From contig OY757010.1 of the NCBI GenBank assembly GCA_963580285.1, forward strand, positions 153,514,763 through 153,578,762: a stretch of DNA of 64,000 bases. Direction: 5' to 3'. This document shows, in pieces, positions 18,874 to 30,153 of the stretch. The DNA is from Lucinisca nassula (Eukaryota; Mollusca; Bivalvia; Lucinida; Lucinidae). Made by a program: the position numbers and the translations under genes. The number at the start of each line of letters is the position of its first letter. The first letter of the stretch is position 1. The notes below the pieces were generated by a model. It saw nothing but the letters and a program-made list of their open reading frames with translations, was not told the origin of the DNA and searched no databases.

Positions 18874-19346
18874 ATAAATTGTGTAATTACAACGTATCGA
18901 AAGGAAGTAAAAGCAATAAGTAAGTAAGGCATTTAAGTGGTTTGTGTCCGAAAATATTCCTGCTGTTATTTGAAAAGCTTTGAAATAAAAAGCCTAAAGC
19001 TTCCAATTAAGGCAAATTCATATAGATTGTGTGAGCATTAAGTGCAGTTGCATTCTTCCCTATGAATTATGAAAAAAAGTTTTTTCATTCCATTATGATT
19101 AATTTACAAGCATGCAATATTAATTGCCGATTTTGTTTGCATTTTGTTTAGCCCAAAGCTCGTATTTTCTAATCCTTTGGGATCAACGATCCCAGCTTGA
19201 TTTAATGAGTCGCGACAATATGTGTGCACATAGGACGAACTCAGATCAGACATGTGCCATATATGGATGGCCGCTTATCCAAACATTCTTCTTGCAGACC
19301 ACTCGGCAGGCGCACTCAGTTGTTTCAACGTTGATTCAAAGTTGGT
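18874..19346. other. No recognised feature
   Basis: AT-rich, non-coding. A 140-codon open frame starting at 19,124 runs into MITE-L sequence and is not a supported gene. Confidence 0.4.
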
Positions 19347-19455
19347 TAACCCTTTTTGTACCAAATGGAATCTTCCTCCTTATATATAGCAGGAATCCAT
19401 TTCAAAATTTAGGGGTATCAGGTTGTGTTTTCATCACAATTTATTTGGAAAATGG
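19347..19455 (+). mobile_element. MITE-L, left part
   Basis: TTAACCCTTTTTGTACCAAA, TGGAATCTTCCTCC, CATTTCAAAATTTAGGGG and TCAGGTTGTGTTTTCATCA follow the order of the copy at 47,083. The CAAACAGTG palindrome and right end are missing. Confidence 0.7.
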
Positions 19456-19555
19456 TACAATTATCAAAACAAAAATAATACTCCCATGCGATATACTACA
19501 GCCTTCATTTTTCCAAAACGGTTATTTTGCTAATAAAAATGTGTAATGTTTGTCA

Positions 19556-19705
19556 AATTCATACTCCAAACTTAGGTTGTGGGAGCTAGTTAGAATCGCC
19601 TCAATGAGACGGCTCCAACAAGTATACCCACGATCTATGACGCGGAGCAGAAATATTGAAAAATGATGTACACATATACCCCTAAACACAAGTTTCCGCT
19701 ATATA
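19556..19705 (-). mobile_element. Hpn-B MITE, partial
   Basis: Degraded hairpin (AGGTTGTGGGAGCTAGTTAG and CAAGTATACCCACGATCTAT) and the secondary CCTAAACACAAGTTTC arm; outer ends not recognisable. Confidence 0.65.
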
Positions 19706-20059
19706 TTGTGATGGATAGATAAGTAAGGGACAAGAGAATGTTCCTCAGCTATGACCAAATACTTATCTCATCTATTTCAGCAGTTAAACAATTGATTTTC
19801 TCCAAGATGATCCTTATATGTTGAAGACATAGAACTTCTCTTCAGTCAGCAGTGAGGGTGTAATGAAATGATAGTCCCCAAAATGCAAGAATAAATGCCT
19901 ATAAGAAGCTAAGCATCCGCACATCATTCCGATTTATGAAAGCATTATTCTCACTACCACCAAACCCCATTTTTCTCCTGTACAAAGTGCGATGATTGTA
20001 TGTTTATTTGGAATTTAACGGCCCAGTCAATACTATTTGTTTACCGAACCATACTCCCC

Positions 20060-20586
20060 TCGAGCAGGCTTATACATAAGGCCTTAACCAGAACAGTGCA
20101 CATTCTTTCGCTAGAAACTAACGGCCCTTCTTTAGTCGGCTAAAGGGAGACAGTGACCGTAGAAAAATTCCTTTATGTGGACTGAACAAATTATTTGTCT
20201 AAACCACAAAAGAACTAAGGACAAGGATTGTGGCCACGTAAAATCGATTCAAGCCCCCCCCCCCCCCCCACACACACACACACAGACACACACCCAATTA
20301 CAAACACAGTTTCAGAGCGGTTCTTCTGTTTTGTTTCTTATTGTTATAGTTTGTCTTTGAATGTATGTATGGCTAATATACGTTCGGCAATTTTGTGGGA
20401 AAGTAACTGTCCTTTTCGCTTCCATTTGTGACGTTTAAATTATCGTGAAGTTGTTTTATGTTTGTGTTTCTTTTCCTTTGGTGTCTTGGATGGGAGGTGT
20501 GGGGTACTAAATTGTATCGATTCCTGATCATTGCCTTCACTTGTTTATTTCATGATAGATCTTCAAGAAAGAATGTCATCGAACTC
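20060..20586 (-). mobile_element. SINE-5, 5' part lost, split by a PLE 3' module
   Basis: SINE-5 body (TACATAAGGCC...GTGCACATTCTTTCGCTAGA...GACCGTAGAAAA) at 20,060-20,165 continues at 20,550-20,586 (TTTCATGATAGATCTTCAAG, AAAGAATGTCATCG). The intervening 385 bp are a PLE 3' module. The tRNA head is cut where Hpn-A starts. Confidence 0.7.
20166..20549 (+). mobile_element. PLE 3'-module insertion within SINE-5
   Basis: Landmarks in order: TGTGGACTGAACAAATTATT, GGACAAGGATTGTGGCCACG, AAAATCGATT, a C-run plus CA-repeat, GGTTCTTCTGTTTTG, TTTTGTGGGAAAGTAACTGT and CGATTCCTGATCATTGCC. 5'-truncated, as expected for retrotransposed 3' ends. Confidence 0.8.
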
Positions 20587-20897
20587 ATTACGAAAACGCG
20601 CCTATACAAATGCATTGTAAATTTTACCGCCGAAAAAAAAAAAAAAAACCCGAAAATTTTGCTATGAAAAATTGTGATGTTTTTCTTATTTCTGTTCGAT
20701 ATATAGATTGTGGGTACTCGTTAGAACCGCCTTATCGAGGCGGTTCTAACAAGTACCCACAATCAATATTTTAGATCATAAATAGGAAGAATAAGGTTTA
20801 CTCCTGTAAACTCCAGTTTTACTACATAAAAGTGAGGTTCAAGTGGGGGGGGGGGGGGGGGGGGGGGCAAAATTATAAAGGCGCATTTTACGTAATG
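20586..20897 (-). mobile_element. Hpn-A MITE, complete
   Basis: Ends CATTACGAAAACGCGCC and GGCGCATTTTACGTAATG. A nearly perfect main hairpin (20,697-20,778) has GTTAGAACCGCCTTATCGAG at its centre. It carries an A-run (20,632-20,647) and a G-run of ~23 (20,845-20,867) that make length unstable. Confidence 0.9.
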
Positions 20898-20967
20898 CCC
20901 GCGAACTACTTATCATCAGTCAGATACGCATCAGAGCTACCGGCACAAGGTGAGATGTGCACGGGTA

Positions 20968-21176
20968 TACAGTAAAATTCCGCTATTGAGACCACATGAA
21001 ATGAAGACAAATTCTGCTTTAAAAACTTAATTAGTAGATCCCAGTTTTTCTTCCTTTGTGTTTTCTGCTTACATTGTCCTTTGGTCAGAGACCACCTTTG
21101 GAACTGTTCAAAAGTGGTCTTAAAGACCACTTTTGAACAGTTCCAAAGGTGGTCTTAATACGGGAATTTTACTGTA
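20968..21176 (+). mobile_element. MITE-D, complete, TA flanked
   Basis: Terminal repeats TACAGTAAAATTCCGCTATT and (complement of right end) TACAGTAAAATTCCCGTATT, with TA next to the left end, as in Tc1/mariner MITEs. The right part is a long perfect palindrome, GACCACCTTTGGAACTGTTC to its complement, centred at ~21,118. The half copy at 2,070 belongs here. Confidence 0.85.
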
Positions 21177-21643
21177 GTTGCACAAACTAACTAACCAAGG
21201 ACCGTTGACATAATACATGTAAAACCCATGGCATCAGTAATACTCTGGGGTGGTCTTAACAGGGGTCTTAAAGGTCAGTTTTCGAGTAATCTTACAGAAA
21301 TGCTGCTGCTGCAGTTCGGTAGGATACACCTTTGTCTAAATTATTCCCCCTTTTCAACAAACGTCTACTTTTAAAGGAAAAGCTTCCTACTGGATAAATA
21401 GTTCTAAAGAGAATCATAAGTTATAAAATGAGAGTTTTCAAATGCCCTTAAAATTGTACTCTTTTGTGTAGTTTTAGCTTGTGGAGAAATGTTGGATGCA
21501 TCTAATTTGCACTGCTTGTGCACTAAAGCCCTCCTATAGATGACGCAATGTGAAAGTACAGAAACGTTAATTAATTATTGGTTTCCAATAGAGCCTTGAT
21601 TGAATAGATTATTTTACAATAAACTTCCTAAAGCTTATTTCCA
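21177..21643. other. No recognised feature
   Basis: AT-rich, non-coding; ends in the SINE-1 target site TAACATTG. Confidence 0.4.
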
Positions 21644-21647
21644 TAAC

Positions 21648-22111
<464 letters not shown>

Positions 22112-23280
22112 TAACATTGAGTTTTATGCCAAAGCTATATGCGCATGTAGCCTAATGTCAAATATCTGTTAAACATCGAATAATTCATCTGCAAAAAAAC
22201 TGTTTTTTTTTTTTTAGTTTGTTTGTTTGTTTTTTTGTTGTTTTTTTATTTTTGAAAGTTGATTTTTTAAATCAAGTTTCTTTGTCATTACATTTCTACT
22301 TCCTGTACTGGACCGCGTTATTCCACTTCCGCTGTTCGTTCGCTGCATAAAATAGTCCAAATGAACTATTGAAAATTAATTTTGCAGGCATGGAACGTAT
22401 TTCAGATTATTTCATATTTCAAGACTTTATACGGATTGAATATAATTGGCACAGAAAGACTAATTCTGAAAAGAAAACAATACTCTGGGACTAATTTTCT
22501 ACGCGTTTATGCAAGTGGTTTGAGAATTTACTCTTTCACCCCGGAGTTTCTGAACACGACTCTTCTGGCTTTAAATATATTCTAAAAGAAAGGGATTTCT
22601 GCGTAGTTCATTGACATGATGGCAAACAGTGTTAATGTAGCGTCTGGCGAGACGTGCTAGCTACGTGCCGTCTTATCAGGATCTGCAAGCTTTGCATAGA
22701 TACAGTGTATTTCTACCTCGGCGTCTGCACCGGTCTACAGGGTTAAAAGGGTAAGCTCGCTTCTCTGTTACTATACAACCCTTTACTGACCGACATCGAA
22801 TACAGTTATTTACCTGCTTTCGAGAGCTCTTATTACAAAATATGTGTCGTTTAAGGCTTTAAGCTGTGAGTTTTAAATCAAGTTCCGTACAGAGTGAAGA
22901 CTCCTATCAGACGCTAAATTCTGTGGCCTCTATTTCCGAATGTTTCCGAATGCCAAAGTATTGAAACAATTGGCATTTATGGGTTAATGGTTCCGTACAG
23001 GTTAGAATAAACGTATTTTAGTTCGCCCTGGGTAGTCGAAGTTCTTTAAAGGAGGCGTCTGATCAGGGTTATAATGTCTAAATGAAATGGTTTAAAAATG
23101 ATCTTTTTTTCCGTCAAGTTATTCTCCCCACGCCAGAAGTAATATAGCTCCGAGCGGCTGCACAATGTATGTGCCTCTTCGAATCAACGCGATGTTGATG
23201 CGACGTTGCTAAGATGTCATGTACCCGCTAGGAGAACTTCTCTGTAAGATTATTAGCAGATGAGACAAGCACAGAATGTA

Positions 23281-23441
23281 CAAGCCTCTGTGATGTAGTG
23301 GTTTCGCTACTCGCCTTGTAAACCAGGGATCGCAGGATCGATCCCGGGCTTCTCCAGACTTTCGGATGAGTCTTTAAACCGAGGTCCTGTCTCCGTATGT
23401 CCTTAACTGTTGGTGGAACGTAAAACTCTAACACTCACTCA
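23281..23441 (+). mobile_element. SINE-4 in duplication copy 1 (empty site in copy 2)
   Basis: tRNA-like head (GTGATGTAGTGG; GATCGATCCCG), standard body, tail CTCACTCA. Copy 2 reads ACAGAATGTACTGAGCTAA straight through at ~26,522-26,540, giving the pre-insertion sequence. No TSD is visible, unlike the copies at 876 and 3,159. Confidence 0.85.
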
Positions 23442-23527
23442 CTGAGCTAATCTAAAACTTTATAGTTTTACCATGAAGAAATTAGCAGACACGTTTATAT
23501 TTCTTCCTTTCTTCCGTTTTTCGTGGG

Positions 23528-23705
23528 GTTGGTTGGATAAGGCAAAGGTGATGTGTATCTTGTGTCATTGGGGAGTCCAAATGATATTGACTTACATTTG
23601 GGCAAGGCCTGTTGTCCTTGCAGCAGGTAACGGTAGGTGGGGGAGGGGTGGGGGTTGTTGTTGTTTCTTCTTTTTCTACACTTCAATTCAAACTCTATAC
23701 AATCG
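23528..23705 (+). repeat. Repeat K, shortened copy
   Basis: Shares AAAGGTGATGTGTATCTTGT, GGGGAGTCCAA and TTGCAGCAGGTAACGGTAG with 26,604 and 33,765. The T-rich middle and 3' end found in the other two are lost here. Confidence 0.65.
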
Positions 23706-23854
23706 ATGAATCATTTTTTTCTTCGTCGATTTTTTTTACCCTCTGGGACCTTGTTAACAAAATATCTAGATAACAGCTTGATCTACGACTGACATTGTTA
23801 TCATAATAACTATTCCTCATAAATCAACTTTCCTCAGTACTTTCAGTACTTTGA

Positions 23855-24440
23855 TATTGACTATTTTGTTCCGGAAACCCCAAAACGGGTACGCTGACAA
23901 ACAGTGCAGGCCCAGATCAGTCGCCACAGAACGCGGCGTCTGATCAGGGCCAACACTGTTCGCAAAAAGTTCAGCCATTTTCCGAATAAAATTTGAAAAA
24001 AAAAAAAAAAAAAAACACGACCTGACACCTGGACTCATACTTTCTTGCACACCAGACAAGGAAATCCGTGATTTTACCCTGGGGTAGAAATTTATGTTCT
24101 GACCCTGGTGTTCCGACCAGGCAACTAACATAAATGCGCTTCAATTCTATTCAACTGCCGGAACTACTTCCGCACTACTTTTATTTTGTAAACAATATAC
24201 ATGTGCGAGCTGTCAAAAAAACGGAGGTGTTGTGCAAGAAAAAGAATCCAATATGGAGTTCTGTTGTAGATGGGCGTTTCCAACCCTCGGGATGACCGTG
24301 CTGAGCGGAACCTCGGCGTAGCCTCGGTTCCGCTCAGCACGGTCGTCCCTCGGGTTGGAAACGCTCATCTACAACAGAACCCCATATTGGATTCTTATAA
24401 TATATACGGAGGAAGGTTCCATTTGGTACAAAAAGGTTTA
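23855..24440 (-). mobile_element. MITE-L split by another insertion
   Basis: Minus-strand L: GGAAACCCCAAAACGGGTAC, the palindrome CAAACAGTGCAGGCCCAGAT, CGACCTGACACC, then (after ~24,042-24,400 of foreign sequence) GGAGGAAGGTTCCATTTGG and the end AAAAAGGTTTAA. The intervening ~360 bp include palindrome E and an A-run. Confidence 0.6.
24236..24399. repeat. Palindrome E, ~160 bp, near-perfect
   Basis: Arms of ~70 bp run from AAGAATCCAATATGGAGTTC through GATGACCGTGCTGAGCGGAA to their complements, with an ~8-13-bp centre (TCGGCGTAGCCTC). Only two or three mismatches. It has no second copy in the window; recent origin or gene conversion between arms would explain the symmetry. Confidence 0.85.
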
Positions 24441-24681
24441 AGTTGACGAGTCCGTGGAATGAACACTCACGTAAACCCCACTTCATAAAGAGAATTTTTC
24501 ATTTTTCGTATTTCTGCTCTAAGCCGTACGTTATGGGTTCTCATTAGAACCGTCTCAATGAGGCGTCTATCGAGCACCCACAAGCTATGTTTTGGGACAT
24601 AAAAAGGCAAAATATCACACATTTTCATCAGAAAAAATGCGATTTTTTGTGAGACAATGTCACTGATGTGTTATCGTAATG
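24440..24681 (+). mobile_element. Hpn-B MITE, diverged
   Basis: Left end GACGAGTCCGTGGAATGAAC, right end TGTGTTATCGTAATG. The hairpin right arm has lost part (ATGAGGCGTCTATCGAGC). It immediately follows the end of the split MITE-L. Confidence 0.75.
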
Positions 24682-24879
24682 ATCAATACCACATAACATG
24701 AGAAAGGAGACTTTGGCAGTGTGCAAAGGAGTTTCCGAGCATGCGCACTTAGTGAAGACTCAAATAGCATGAATACCCACTTAGTAAACGTAAAAGTCAT
24801 AAAAATTCGGACACCTTGAGGACTTGCTGTAATTCTCCTAATAGTTTAACAAGTTTGTTTCACAATCCAGCAAGGAGTC

Positions 24880-24965
24880 TAAAATTGCAGACCCAATCAT
24901 GGCAAACAGTGTAGACCTTGATCAGGAGCAGTCTGATCTGGGTCTGCATTGTTTGCTTAGACATG
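24880..24965. repeat. MITE-L palindrome, isolated
   Basis: GGCAAACAGTGTAGACCTTG to GTCTGCATTGTTTGC around a CAGGAGCAGTCTG centre. The TTAACCC ends are not recognisable. Confidence 0.65.
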
Positions 24966-25482
24966 TCTATCCCAATACATGTACTTAGGGATATTACGGT
25001 AGTATACAAACTTCTCAGTCAGTTAGAAGAAACCAAACTTTAGGTTACAAAAGATCAAAGAGCGCGCAGTCAATGGCACGCCATCGCAAATTCACACGCT
25101 TCGGATAGGGCCAAATATAACGCTGTCCTCGCACGCTCTCATCATGTAAGAAAGCCATTTACCAAATTCGGTTGCATTCCGGCCAGTGGTTAAGGGGGAT
25201 ATAGCGTGATGGACAGACAGACAGACAGATGGATGGAGGCATTCACAAAACCCTCAAACAGTTTTTACAGCAAGGGGATAATGAGTATATATGGTTTGGG
25301 ATGGGGATCTGAACAGTTTATTTGATAGTATGCCATTTATGAAGTGGAGGTAGCGAGGCATGGCCCCGGCGCACCTGGGGAGCACCCAAGTTTAAATCTC
25401 TGAATGCGTCTTATCATATAGAACAAGGATATATAAGGTTTAGGGGTGGGGATCTTAACAGTTTCTCTGATATTAGGCTTTT
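24966..25482. other. No gene; short (GACA)n
   Basis: Non-coding with a GGACAGACAGACAGACAGAT microsatellite near 25,212. Nothing else recognised. Confidence 0.4.
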
Positions 25483-27013
25483 TGAAAGTTGATTTATAAA
25501 ATCAAGTTTCTATGCCATTACATTTCTACTTCCGGTACTGGACCGCGTTACTCTTCCGCTGTTTGTTCGCTGCATAAAATAGTCCAAAGGAACTCTTAAA
25601 AACTTAGTTTGCAGGCACGGTGCGTGTTTCAAAATATTTCATTTTTCGAGACTTTATACGGATTGAATATAAATTGGCACAAAAAGACATATTCTGAACT
25701 GAAAACAATACTCTAGGACTATTTTCCTACGCGCTTTCCGATGATATTTATGTTTACTCTTTCATCCCTGAGTTTCTGCACAGGACTTTTCTCGCTTTTA
25801 ATATATTCTTATAGAAAGGGATTTCCGATTAGTTCACTCACATGATGGCAATTAAACAGTGAACATGTAAATTCTGGCGAGACGTGCTAGCTACGTGCCG
25901 TAGGATCTACAAGGTTTGCATAGATACAATGTATTTCTACCTCGGCGTCTGCGCCGGTCTTCAGGGTTAAAAGGGTTAGCTCGCTTCTCTGTGATTATCA
26001 GTGGCCGACTAAACAACCAATAACTGACCGACATCAAACACAGTTATTCACCTGCTTTCGAGAGCTCTAATTACAAAACATATTTTGAAAGCTGTGAGTT
26101 TTACATCAAGTTCCGTACTTTTAGCAAACAGTGAAGACACCGATCAGACGCTACATTCTGTGGCCTCTAATCTGTCTTAAGTGTTTCCGAATGTCCCAGT
26201 ATTGAAACAATTGGCAGTTATGGGTTAATGTTTTTGTTTGGAATAAACGTATTTTTATTCGCCTTGGGTAGTCGAAGTTCGCTAAACGCGGCGTCTGATC
26301 AGGGTTATAATGTCTAAATCAAATGGTTTAAAAAGATCTTTTTTATTTTCGTCCAAGTTATTCTCCTTTTTATGTCCCGACGCCCGAAGGAACATAGCTC
26401 CAAGCGGTTGCACAACGTATGTGCATCGTCGCATCAACGCAACGTTGATGCGACGTTGCTAAGACGTAATGTGCCCGCTAGGAAAACTTCTCTGTAAGAT
26501 TATTAGCAGATGGGGCCAGCACAGAATGTACTGAGCTAATTTAATAACCATGAAGAAATTAGCAGACACGTTTATCTTTCTCTCTTTCTTCCTTTTTTTC
26601 TTCGTGGGGGTAGTTGGGTGAGGCACAGGTGATGTGTATCTTGTGTCACTGGGGAGTCCAGCTGATAATGACTTACATGGACAAAGCCTGCTCTCTTTGC
26701 AGCAGGTAACGGTAGATGGTGTGTGTTGATATTTCTTCTGTTTATACACTTCCATTCACTCTGTCCCTCACTTTCATCTCCTCTGCTCTCTCTTCTATCT
26801 CTTTCCCCCCTTTCTCTTGGAGAAGACAAAATGATCCACAAGGGTTGACCTGTCGTTAAACTCAAAACAATTGATGAATCATTTTTATTTTCTTCGTCGA
26901 ATTGTTTAACCCTCACAAAATGTCTAGATAACTGCTTGATCTACGACTGGCATTGTTACCATAATAATTATTCCTCATAAATCAACTTTCCTCAGTACTT
27001 TCAGTACTTTGAT
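25483..27013 (+). repeat. Duplicated block, copy 2
   Basis: Direct-orientation partner of 22,250-23,853. It preserves the SINE-4 empty site and a fuller repeat K. Similarity ends at CAGTACTTTGAT in both copies; there copy 1 meets a MITE-L and copy 2 meets a SINE-3, so that point is either the original duplication edge or an insertion hot spot. Confidence 0.85.
26604..26870 (+). repeat. Repeat K
   Basis: Runs from GGGTAGTTGGGTGAGGCACA through GCAGCAGGTAACGGTAG and a pyrimidine-rich middle to GACCTGTCGTTAAACTCAAA. The CGTTAAACTCAAAACAA end resembles a SINE tail, but no tRNA-like promoter is visible. Confidence 0.65.
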
Positions 27014-27014
27014 T

Positions 27015-27242
27015 TTTGTTTGTTTTCTTTTTTTGTTTAGGGCTATTTCTCGTTTATTTCACTTTTATCCAGCCAGCTGTTATCAGGGATTGGGCAACAT
27101 CCTGTTTATCCAGAGAAAAAAAACATACCCTTCCGTTGCAGAATTTGGCATTTTACATGTGACCTGAGTGAGGCTCGAACCCATAGCGCTGAGAAACATT
27201 ACGTTTAAGCGACAGCGCTCTTAACCACTTGGTCGCTGCCGA
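27015..27242 (-). mobile_element. SINE-3, diverged
   Basis: Minus-strand copy: head GACCAAGTGGTTAAGAGCGC (right end), box B-like GGTTCGAGCCT, body CCAAATTCTGCAACGGAAGG, and an A-rich tail that reads as TTTTTGTTTG on the plus strand. Confidence 0.75.
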
Positions 27243-28085
27243 TGCACATACCCAAAATCCCTAATTAGTAGTCGGGGATTTGAAATTCGTAGCATCCGTA
27301 TTGAAGGAGTTTAATGCACATTATTTTCTCACACTTAATTATGACATGAATTTATTAAGAGGTCTCTCAGCCTTTTGAAAATGGAGTTAGAAAATCAGAA
27401 AAGTGGGGAAAAAGACATAAAAAGGGGAGATAAATGTTCCTACCCTCAGTTCTAATTTAAGCATCCAAACAATTACAAACGACATATCCCCTGAAAATAC
27501 AAGGCAAATTCGAACCATATTATATTTAAAGCCACCATGGGGTGGAAGAACAAACATATATTCTGAATGTCTGGCTCACATGACCAAAATGTCCACCATG
27601 CCCATATATGGTAAAAACCTTTGCAAATCACCTTCTCAGGAAACAATCGACCGATGGCCTTGAAACTTGGTATATAATATTGGGGACCCCGGCCCTATTA
27701 AATTTGTTCAAAAGATGACATTTGGTTGACCTTGACCTTTCTTATGTCAAGGTCACATTCGGTCACTTAGGATTTTGTAAGGAAAAGACTGGATTTTCTG
27801 GTCCTGTTGCAGCTTATGACATCAGAGTTGATATTTGCAACCAGATAAATGATTCTGGGGCCATAAGATTATATATTAATGTCTACTTTTTTTCTAAAAC
27901 TACTGTGCTAACTGATACCAAATTAAATACTGCATATCAGTGTGATTGAGAAATCAGAGTGTGATTGGGTGATCTGTGTGAATGTCACACCAATATATAG
28001 CCGAAAGTGATTTTGAATTCTGCATCTCAGAAAATACAAGACCTTGGTATGCAGCATTTTGGACTCTAGCTCTGTTAAGATTGTT
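27243..28085 (+). repeat. Non-coding stretch with ~375-bp repeat units
   Basis: No gene. Two diverged units are recognisable around GGCCTTGAAACTTGG...GGCCCTATTAAATTTGTTCAAA (27,657-27,715) and GACCTTGGTATGC...CTCTGTTAAGATTGTTCAAA (28,040-28,089). Between them is TTGACCTTGACCTTTCTTAT with inverted TCAAGGTCAC. The PLE 3' end begins at the end of the second unit. Confidence 0.5.
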
Positions 28086-28604
28086 CAAAGTAGAAGTAAA
28101 ACAAAGATCAGGAATTGATACAATTAACTTACTCCACCCATAAAAGACACCAAAGGGAAAGAAATACAAACATTAAGCGACCAGACCATAATGGAAACCT
28201 AAACAAAGGAAAGCCATAAGGATAGCTACTTTCCCACAAAATGGCCATATGGCCATCCAAAATTTAAAGACACAAGTGATACACACAGTAAGTAACAAAC
28301 AACAACATAAATAAATCGCCTCAGAAGAGCCGCCTTGGAACGGTCAGTGGAAGATTTCCACTGGGGGGCTTAAATCGATTTTACGTGGCCACAATCCTCG
28401 CCCTTACTTCTGTCGCGATTTAGACAAATAATTTGTTCAGTCCGCATGAAGGCCTCCTAACTCATCAGTGCAACATCTCCGTGAACACAAAAATCAAAGA
28501 ACCACAGAGGTGAGACAACAGTGAGGACTCGACAGCAAGAAACCACTGAAATGCTGGAGCAAAAGAAAAACAACAGTTAGACTCCGATGAGCCCGACCAG
28601 AGAC
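28086..28604 (-). repeat. 3' pseudo-LTR / 3' module of PLE copy 1
   Basis: Partner of 32,163-32,681. Internal features: GGAAATCTTCCACTGACCGT inverted pair around the C-run, CCATATGGCCATTTTGTGGG and the terminal AATTCCTGATCTTTGTTTTA. Downstream it is joined to a ~375-bp repeat unit. Confidence 0.85.
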
Positions 28605-28653
28605 AGAGCATCAGGCACCAACCAGCATTATCTCTCTAATTCTCAATAAGCCT

Positions 28654-30153
28654 TTACGTTGGAGCCGTCATAGAATCTGAGGCCTGACCCGTCGGCGTGC
28701 AATTAAAGAGGGAAGCAAAGTTGCCAACCGTGATTGGGTTAACTACCATGCATGCAGTCTGTCGTTTAATATCCATGTTGTACCTAATCTTTTTATATCG
28801 AAGAATGATTTTACGAAATTGGGTGCTGAAGTCATTGCGGTTATATATTTTTCTGAATTTATATACTAAGTCACCATAAAATTCGGGTTCCGATAGACCT
28901 TGTTGCAGAAGAGATTTAAGTCCAATATTGAATTTTGAAATTAAATCAGAATGGCGTCTATAAAATTTTGAAAAGGCTTTGCGTAGTTTATGGTACCCAT
29001 AACCCTGATTAAGGAGTTTAGCCGTTAATAATTTATTACGAGTGTTGAAGTCAGTTACATGACTACACACTCTAGCAAATCGAATTAATTGCGAAATATA
29101 AACGCCATAGGATGGCGCACGAGGAACATCACCATCCAAAAAAGGAAAATTTACAATCTCAAAATCAAAGTCATCGCGTTTATCATAAATTTTGCACGAA
29201 ACAAATCCATCTACAATAGATAGATGTAAATCCAAAAACGGGGCCTCGGTATCAGAAGAATTTGCTTTATTTAACTGAAGTTCTGGGGGGTAAATCTGAC
29301 TGATCAAACCATCGAAATAGGTATTATCAATATTTAATAAATCATCTAAATATCTAGAGGTGGAGCTAAAAGCTTGAATTATTTCAGATTGGTTATCAAT
29401 GGAAAGCGACAAAATGAAGTCTCTTTCATAACAATACAAGAACAGATCAGCCACAAGAGGTGCGCAATTAGTACCCATCGGAATACCCACAATTTGTCTA
29501 AATAACTTAGTACCGAATCTAATATAAATATTGTCAAGTAGAAAGGTGAGGGCATCACACACTTTCTGACATGACCAAAGTATATAATTCTTATGCTCTT
29601 TAGAAGTGAAAAATGCATTTCTGACATTACATGCAAGATAGAGAGAATCTTCTCTGTGAAAAGCCCATTCAATTAAATCATTAAGCTTTTCTTTTATAAG
29701 ATTATGAGGAAGTGTAGTGTAAAGAGTGGAAAAATCGTAGGTAGACAGACTAGAAGCACGAAAATGTCTAGATTTCAATTTATTTAAAACCTCATTCGAA
29801 TTTTTTATAGACCAAAACAGATTTCTTCCTGATCTTTCAAAGACTTTATCACAATATTTAATTACATGCGTTTTAATAGCAGTAAGACAGGAAGTTAATA
29901 ATTTAGAAAGTTCAGTGGTAGTGCAAGAGCTTGAATTTGCAATAAACCGTGCTTTGTAAGGCTTTTTATGAAGTTTTGGTAACCAGTATAGCGTAGGAAG
30001 CTTGTCTTGGCCTTCGTTAACACACACAGCAAACTTGGTGGCTGAAAAACAAACATGTTTATCTACTATAGCTCTCTCTTCAGCTAAAGGCTGAAGTTCA
30101 TAGGCCTTAGTACCACCAAGCTCCTGCTTAAGCGTGTTAACATAGTGGAGCCG
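28654..30153 (-). pseudogene. PLE reverse transcriptase
   Basis: About 499 sense codons follow the TGA at 30,154. RT landmarks: LPTLYWLPKLHKKPYKARFI (fingers), STYDFSTLYTTLPH (motif A, Asp near 29,734), GIPMGTNCAPLVADLF (motif B), SRYLDDLLNID (motif C, YLDD near 29,346), then LDLHLSI and the long C-terminal region to TAPT. No internal stop in this segment. It would use target DNA 3' ends for reverse transcription; dependence on a nuclease in trans is inferred. Confidence 0.9.

Larger units (their letters stand above)
22250..23853 (+). repeat. Duplicated block, copy 1
   Basis: Matches 25,483-27,013 in the same orientation over its length with many small differences: TACTGGACCGCGTTA, AAAATAGTCCAAA, GAGACGTGCTAGCTACGTGC, GCTTTCGAGAGCTCT, GATGCGACGTTGCTAAG, TCAACTTTCCTCAGTACTTT. 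The only large difference is the SINE-4 insertion at 23,281. No coding function was recognised in either copy. Confidence 0.85.

Noticed and set aside
19124..19546. 140-codon plus-strand frame
   Set aside because: About a quarter of it is MITE-L sequence; the rest has no recognisable domain.
20175..20431. Plus-strand reading frames across the C-run and CA repeat
   Set aside because: They come from low-complexity sequence within a PLE 3' module and SINE-5.
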